Shown: positions 4,399 through 8,085 of the stretch, piece by piece | Layout of the letters: each line of letters starts with the position of its first letter | Position numbering within the stretch: position 1 is the stretch's first letter | Source: Solirubrobacteraceae bacterium | GTDB lineage: Bacteria; Actinomycetota; Thermoleophilia; Solirubrobacterales; Solirubrobacteraceae | DNA length: 8,085 nt | Reading direction: 5' to 3' | Assembly (NCBI GenBank): GCA_030149625.1 | Contig: JASLHP010000067.1 | Coordinates: 1-8,085 of the forward strand | Notes under the pieces: model-generated | What the model was told of the DNA's origin: nothing | The model's input: only the letters and a program-made list of their open reading frames with translations | Database searches by the model: none | Position numbers and translations under genes: made by a program

Positions 4399-6000
4399 TC
4401 AGCGCAGCTCGCGCAGCGTCGGGAACGGCACCACTTCGCGGATCGACTCGACGCCCGCGAGCACCATCAGCAACCGATCGACGCCGAGTCCCCCGCCGGT
4501 TGTGGGTGCCATCCCGTATTCCAGCGCGCGTACGTAGCCCTCGTCATGGGGGTGCGGCTGGTCGCCGTCGTCGCCGGGGCGCTGCTGGCGTTGTTTGACG
4601 AAGCGATCCCACTGGTCGAGCGGGTCGTTGAGCTCCGTGTCGCCAGAGAGCACCTCCATGCCGCGGATCACCGTGTCGAAGTGCTCCGCCAGCCGTGGGT
4701 CCCGCGAGTGACGCTTGCAGATCGGGAACAGGTCGATCGGGAAGTCGAACACGTGCGTCGGCTGCATCAGCGTCGGCTCGACGTACTTCGTGTAAACGGC
4801 TTCGGCGAGCTTCGCCCACGACTGCTGCGGCTGCGCGCCCTCGTCGAGCACCTCGGCGAGCTGCTCGCTGCTCGCCTGCAGATAGTCGATGCCGACCGCG
4901 TCCCGGATCGCGTCGCGCAGCGTGACGCGCTTCCACGGCCGTGCCAGGTCGATCACCCGCCCGTCGTACTGCTCGACCCTGGTCGTGCCCAGCGTGCGCA
5001 GCGCGACCGTCTCGGCGAGCTCTTCGCACCACACCGCCACGTCCATGTAGTCGGCGTAGCTCATCATGCACTCGAGGATCGTGAATTCGGGGCTGTGGCG
5101 GTGCGAGATTCCCTCGTTGCGGAACGCTCTGCCGAGGTCGTAGACGTTCTCCAGGCCGCCGACGATGCAGCGGTTCAGGAACAGCTCGACCGAGATGCGC
5201 AGGTAGACGTCCACGTCGAGCGCGTTGTGATGGGTCGCGAACGGGCGCGAGGCGGCGCCGCCGGCGAGCGTCTGCAGCATCGGCGTCTCGACCTGCGTGA
5301 AGCCTTTCTCGCGCAGCACCGCGTGAATCGCCTCGATCGTGTGCGTGCGTTTGAAGAACATCTCGCGCGTCTTCGCGTTCGCCATCAGGTCGAGCTCGCG
5401 GTAGCGGTAGCGGGCGCCCAGGTCCTCCATGCCGTGGCGACGGTCCGGCGGCGGGCGCAGCGCCTTCGCCAGCAGCGTGCACGCGCCGACGCCGAGCGCG
5501 AGCGCTCCGCGCCGCGTCACGTACACGCTTCCCCGCACCTCGACGATGTCGCCGATGTCGAGCTCGAGCATCCGTGCGTAGGACTCCTCGCCCATCGCCT
5601 CGACGCGCGCCACCACCTGCATCGAGCCGGACTGGTCGCGCACGTCGAAGAACGTCGTCCTCGCGTGCCCGCGCCGCGCGATCAGCCGCCCGCACACGCG
5701 GTAGCCGAGGCCGGCGTGCTCGCCCGCGGCCAGCTGCGCGGGGTCGTGGGCTGTCTGCACGTCCGCGATCCACGTCCGTGGCACGTCGCGCTCGAGATAC
5801 GGATAGGGCTCGACGCCTTCGGCGCGCAGCCGCTCGAGCTTCGCCCGGCGTTCGTCGGCGCCGACCGCCTCGAGCTCCGCGGCCGGCCTTTCGCTCGCCT
5901 CGCCATCTCCATCGCCGCCATCTGCCCGAGGAGCCATCGCGAGCTCCTCGGCCGCGGCCGGGTCGACGTCCTCGGCCGCGGCTCGCTCGGCGGGCGTCAT
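4399..6000 (-). CDS. lysS: Class II lysyl-tRNA synthetase homologue with altered lysine pocket
   Basis: The 533-residue protein aligns along its length with bacterial class II LysRS, which charges tRNA-Lys using ATP. An acidic, Ala-rich extension (1-45) precedes an OB-fold anticodon domain (about 95-180). F117 and Q128 there match the E. coli anticodon contacts F85 and Q96 in position and spacing. The catalytic core has motif 1 (FTQVETPMLQTLAGGAASRPF, 234-254), motif 2 (FRNEGISHRHSPEFTILE, 293-310) and motif 3 (GGGLGVDRL, 502-510). E310 and E456 of the pocket remain. Compared with E. coli LysRS from memory, Tyr280 becomes M312, Asn424 S452, Phe426 D454 and a motif-3 Leu G503. The ATG overlaps the kamB stop (ATGA), so it is translationally coupled to an aminomutase operon. 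It may be a paralogue acting on a lysine isomer, or a divergent housekeeping LysRS. Family call firm, substrate open. Confidence 0.88.
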   Translation of the reverse strand: MTPAERAAAEDVDPAAAEELAMAPRADGGDGDGEASERPAAELEAVGADERRAKLERLRAEGVEPYPYLERDVPRTWIADVQTAHDPAQLAAGEHAGLGYRVCGRLIARRGHARTTFFDVRDQSGSMQVVARVEAMGEESYARMLELDIGDIVEVRGSVYVTRRGALALGVGACTLLAKALRPPPDRRHGMEDLGARYRYRELDLMANAKTREMFFKRTHTIEAIHAVLREKGFTQVETPMLQTLAGGAASRPFATHHNALDVDVYLRISVELFLNRCIVGGLENVYDLGRAFRNEGISHRHSPEFTILECMMSYADYMDVAVWCEELAETVALRTLGTTRVEQYDGRVIDLARPWKRVTLRDAIRDAVGIDYLQASSEQLAEVLDEGAQPQQSWAKLAEAVYTKYVEPTLMQPTHVFDFPIDLFPICKRHSRDPRLAEHFDTVIRGMEVLSGDTELNDPLDQWDRFVKQRQQRPGDDGDQPHPHDEGYVRALEYGMAPTTGGGLGVDRLLMVLAGVESIREVVPFPTLRELR

Positions 6001-7064
6001 GCCGGCGACCCGAGCGCGTGTCGCTGCTCGCGCACGTCGACGATCGGCACGTCGGGAATCGCCTCGCGCAGCAGCGCGCACAGGCGCTCGGAGTCGAAGC
6101 GGTGCGAGCGCGGCGCGACGGGGTTGACGCTCAGCGCGCGCAGGCGGATCGGCTTCAGCACCCTGATCGCGATGCCGTGGCGCTCGTACCAGTCGCTGTC
6201 CCGGCGCGCGAGGAACACCTTCGTGGCGTCCGCGACCGTGACCGTCAGCTCGCGCCCGCGCGCCGCGCGCCGCAGGTCGTCCACGAACGACTCGCACAGG
6301 GCGCCGCGGACGAGCAGGTGCCCGGCGCGCGGGTTCTCGGTCAGCATCGCCGCGATGTCGTGGCGTGTGGCGCGCAACACGAAGCGGGGCGGCAGCGCCA
6401 CCGGCTGCTCGTCCGGTTCCCCGACCAGCAGGCTCTCGCGCCGTGCCCGCGCGAGCCCGCGCACGCGCCGGCCGGGCTCCGAGCGCTCGTCGAGCTCGGC
6501 CAGGCGCGCGGTCGCGACCGCGATTCGCGTGCACGCGACCACGCGCTGGATCTCGCTGTGCAGGACCGCGCCGGTGGACATCACGAGGCCGTCGCAGACC
6601 ATCGGCGAGGAGGCGGCGCGGCGATCGAGCGCGCCGTCGATCAGCACCTGCTCGGCGCCGTGCGCGAGCATCGCGTCGGCGATGGCGCGCACGTCGGCGG
6701 CGGCGCTCGGACCCGCGACCTCGACGGCGCCCGCGGCGAGCAGCCGCGCCACGACGACACGGCCCAGGGGGGTGCGGATGCCGGTTTCGGCGAGCGGCTC
6801 GTGCGCGACCGGGCAAGCGCGCAGCAGCGTGTCGGTGCTCGCCACGAGGCTCCACGCCGGCAGCTCGATGCGCGGCTTCGCGATGCGCGCGTCGAGCGCG
6901 TCGTGCTGCTCGCCGTCGCGTCCGACCGAGGTCACGCCGACGCTGCGCCCGCGCGCGGCCAGCTCGCGCAGCGTGCAGGCGAGCGCTTCGGTCTTGCCGC
7001 TGTTCTTCGCCAGCCCCACGAACGCGATCCGGCGCGAGGGCGTGATCAGCTCGCTCAGCGACAC
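5997..7064 (-). CDS. kamB: Lysine 5,6-aminomutase reactivase subunit (KamB-like P-loop protein)
   Basis: This 355-residue protein has an N-terminal P-loop, GLAKNSGKT (17-25), followed by TSVGRDGEQHD (45-55), TGIRTPLG and EVAGPS segments, and IDGALDRRAAS. This pattern matches what I recall of KamB, which together with the ATPase KamC restores inactivated KamDE, probably by helping to exchange damaged cobalamin. The assignment rests on remembered motifs plus the position directly behind kamE; KamB itself is less well characterised than the mutase. The GTG start at 7064 has AGGA (7076-7073), 8 nt upstream and overlapping the kamE stop. The gene lies 10 nt after kamE and overlaps the lysS-like gene by 4 nt (ATGA), which implies coupled translation. 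No kamC partner is in the window; it could lie upstream of kamD. Confidence 0.72.
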   Translation of the reverse strand: MSLSELITPSRRIAFVGLAKNSGKTEALACTLRELAARGRSVGVTSVGRDGEQHDALDARIAKPRIELPAWSLVASTDTLLRACPVAHEPLAETGIRTPLGRVVVARLLAAGAVEVAGPSAAADVRAIADAMLAHGAEQVLIDGALDRRAASSPMVCDGLVMSTGAVLHSEIQRVVACTRIAVATARLAELDERSEPGRRVRGLARARRESLLVGEPDEQPVALPPRFVLRATRHDIAAMLTENPRAGHLLVRGALCESFVDDLRRAARGRELTVTVADATKVFLARRDSDWYERHGIAIRVLKPIRLRALSVNPVAPRSHRFDSERLCALLREAIPDVPIVDVREQRHALGSPA

Positions 7065-7074
7065 GACGGCGGTC

Positions 7075-7839
7075 CTAGCCGCGCCCCAGGCGCGCCGCGA
7101 GCTCGCGCACGAGGAACGTCGCGAGGTGGTGCGGGTAGGTGCCGCGTGAGAAGCCCGCGTCGAAGCCGAGCTCCTTGGCGAGCTCGTTCGACACGCGCGA
7201 GCCGCCGCACGCGAGGATCGTGCGCCGGCGCCGGCCCTCGGCCTCGACGATCTCGACCAGCTCCGTCAAGTTGTGGATGTGCAGGTCCTGTTGGGTGACC
7301 GTCTGCGAGACGAGGATCGCGTCGGCGTCGAGCTCGATCGCCCTGGCGACGAGCTCGCTGTTGGCCACTTGGCTGCCGAGGTTGTGCGCGTCGAAGGCGC
7401 GGTAGCCTTCGAGCCCGCGGTTGCCGTGAAAGCCCTTGAGGTCGAGCATCGCGTCGATCCCGACGCTGTGCGTGTCCGAGCCGGTGCACGCGCCGACGAC
7501 GACGATCGGGCGTCCGATGTGCGCTTCGGCGTAGGCCTCGATCTCGTCTTCGGCCATGTACTCGAGGTCGAGCTCGTCGACCTGCTGGGCGGTGTAGTCG
7601 AACGTGTGCGGGCAGTGCGCGTAGAGGACGAAGTGCGTGTAGCCCTCGAGCAGCCGCTGGTGGTGGACGACCTCGGCGCGCTCGAGGCCGAGCGTGGCGG
7701 CGAGTTCGAGCGCGGTCTTGCGCGCGGCCGGCCCGTGCGGCACCGGCAGCGTGAAGCTCAGCTGCATGATCCCGTCCTCGAGGTGGTCGCCGTAGGGCCG
7801 CACCCGCGTCAGGTCGATCTCGGGCGCGTGGCTAGGCAA
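7075..7839 (-). CDS. kamE: Lysine 5,6-aminomutase beta subunit
   Basis: This 254-residue subunit carries the cobalamin-binding Rossmann domain. With KamD it moves the terminal amino group of D-lysine or L-beta-lysine from carbon 6 to 5 by radical chemistry, a step in lysine fermentation and related lysine breakdown. The base-off cobalamin motif DxHxxG is D122-T-H124-S-V-G127. K135, 11 residues after that His, matches the PLP-binding Lys144 of the Clostridium sticklandii enzyme, whose His is 133. NLGSQVANSELV (153-164), ADAILVSQTVTQQDLHIHNL (172-191) and CGGSRVSNELAKELGFDAGF (211-230) are highly typical. Length matches the family. The TTG start at 7839 has AGGGGG (7851-7846), 6 nt upstream, and overlaps the kamD end by 8 nt. 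A later in-frame GTG at 7803 is less likely. Confidence 0.93.
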   Translation of the reverse strand: MPSHAPEIDLTRVRPYGDHLEDGIMQLSFTLPVPHGPAARKTALELAATLGLERAEVVHHQRLLEGYTHFVLYAHCPHTFDYTAQQVDELDLEYMAEDEIEAYAEAHIGRPIVVVGACTGSDTHSVGIDAMLDLKGFHGNRGLEGYRAFDAHNLGSQVANSELVARAIELDADAILVSQTVTQQDLHIHNLTELVEIVEAEGRRRRTILACGGSRVSNELAKELGFDAGFSRGTYPHHLATFLVRELAARLGRG

Positions 7840-8085
7840 CGCGCGCCCCCTGTGTCAGCTCGACGACGGGGTTGAAGTAGCCGTCCTCGACGTCGACGAT
7901 CCCCTCGAGCCCGCGGCCCTCGTCGATGCGCCGGCGCACGTCGCCGAAGGTGCCGTCTTCGATCGCGGCGAACATCCCGACCTCGGCGATCTGCTCGTCC
8001 AGACGCGCGCGCGGGAAGTGCTGCGCCAGGCGCACGAGCTGCTCGAGCAGATCGCCGAGGTCGGGATGTTCGCCGCGATCGAAGA
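7832..8085 (-). CDS. kamD: Lysine 5,6-aminomutase alpha subunit, C-terminal end (partial)
   Basis: Only the last 83 or so residues are in the window. The tail EQIAEVGMFAAIEDGTFGDV, then GRGLEGIVDVEDGYFNPVVEL, matches the conserved C-terminus of KamD (family pattern: an acidic helix, G-L-F-x-A-I-E-x-G, G-K-G-L-D-G-V, Y-x-N-P-F-x-E). The TAG stop (7834-7832) lies inside the start region of kamE, as expected for subunits made in a fixed ratio. KamD forms the TIM barrel that holds PLP and the substrate. The outermost 42 nt (8044-8085) are an exact reverse complement of 7956-7997, which encodes conserved KamD residues. The reading FDRGEHPDLGDLLE that they give is therefore probably not genuine. 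Confidence 0.83.
   Translation of the reverse strand, partial: FDRGEHPDLGDLLEQLVRLAQHFPRARLDEQIAEVGMFAAIEDGTFGDVRRRIDEGRGLEGIVDVEDGYFNPVVELTQGARVA
7956..8085. repeat. Perfect 42-bp inverted repeat reaching the right edge
   Basis: Bases 7956-7997 and 8044-8085 are exact reverse complements over 42 bp with a 46-nt spacer. The left arm encodes a conserved part of KamD, so it is the genuine copy. The right arm ends exactly at the last base of the window. A 12-bp palindrome, CTGCTCGAGCAG (8039-8050), sits at the inner boundary of the right arm. This arrangement is typical of a fold-back (strand-switch) chimera at a contig end rather than a biological repeat. Confidence 0.85.

Noticed and set aside
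6001..6855. Upstream extension of the lysS-like frame that would give an 818-residue fusion
   Set aside because: The added part is Arg-rich shadow sequence inside kamB. The ATG at 6000 gives a normal LysRS length and a standard ATGA overlap.
4546..7149. Very long open frame on the + strand (867 codons) opposite the lysS-like, kamB and kamE genes
   Set aside because: The Arg/Ala-rich product lacks recognisable domains, while the opposite strand encodes well-supported proteins in an ordered operon.

Overview
The window is about 70% GC by eye, with strong G/C at third codon positions, frequent GTG and TTG starts and short intergenic gaps. Together with the long-form RmlA, the IclR and XRE regulators and a kamDEB operon, this suggests a high-GC Actinomycetota genome, possibly Thermoleophilia/Solirubrobacterales. 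That placement is inference; there is no rRNA or other marker gene to confirm it.

Left block (2-2330, + strand): the 3' end of rmlA (glucose-1-phosphate thymidylyltransferase, long form with a left-handed beta-helix tail), then rmlD and rmlB. These are three of the four dTDP-L-rhamnose enzymes. The epimerase rmlC is not in the window.

Middle block (2331-4398): a small XRE-type regulator (+) preceded by an operator-like cluster of GTAGACA/TGTCTAC half-sites. It converges on a small lipoprotein gene (-), which lies just downstream of an iclR-type regulator (-). The two convergent genes share a palindrome-rich junction in which TCAGCTGACGC covers both stop codons and occurs a third time inverted, giving a probable bidirectional terminator. 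The gap from 4010 to 4398 holds a CTAG-rich candidate operator, a 24-bp tandem repeat and a short Gly/Ser/Cys-rich open frame of unknown status.

Right block (4399-8085, - strand): read 5'->3' it is kamD (C-terminal end only), kamE, kamB and a lysS-like gene, tightly packed with overlaps of 8 and 4 nt and one 10-nt gap. KamDE is the adenosylcobalamin/PLP lysine 5,6-aminomutase and KamB its presumed reactivase subunit. The last gene encodes a full-length class II lysyl-tRNA synthetase homologue. Its ATP-binding motifs and anticodon-domain residues look intact, but several residues lining the lysine pocket are replaced. A LysRS paralogue with an altered pocket, translationally coupled to a lysine-isomer-forming mutase, is the most interesting signal here. 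It may handle a lysine isomer rather than lysine, which is a hypothesis and not shown.

The right end carries a perfect 42-bp inverted repeat (7956-7997 versus 8044-8085) that runs exactly to the last base. It looks like a fold-back chimera, so the kamD sequence right of about 8043 should not be trusted.
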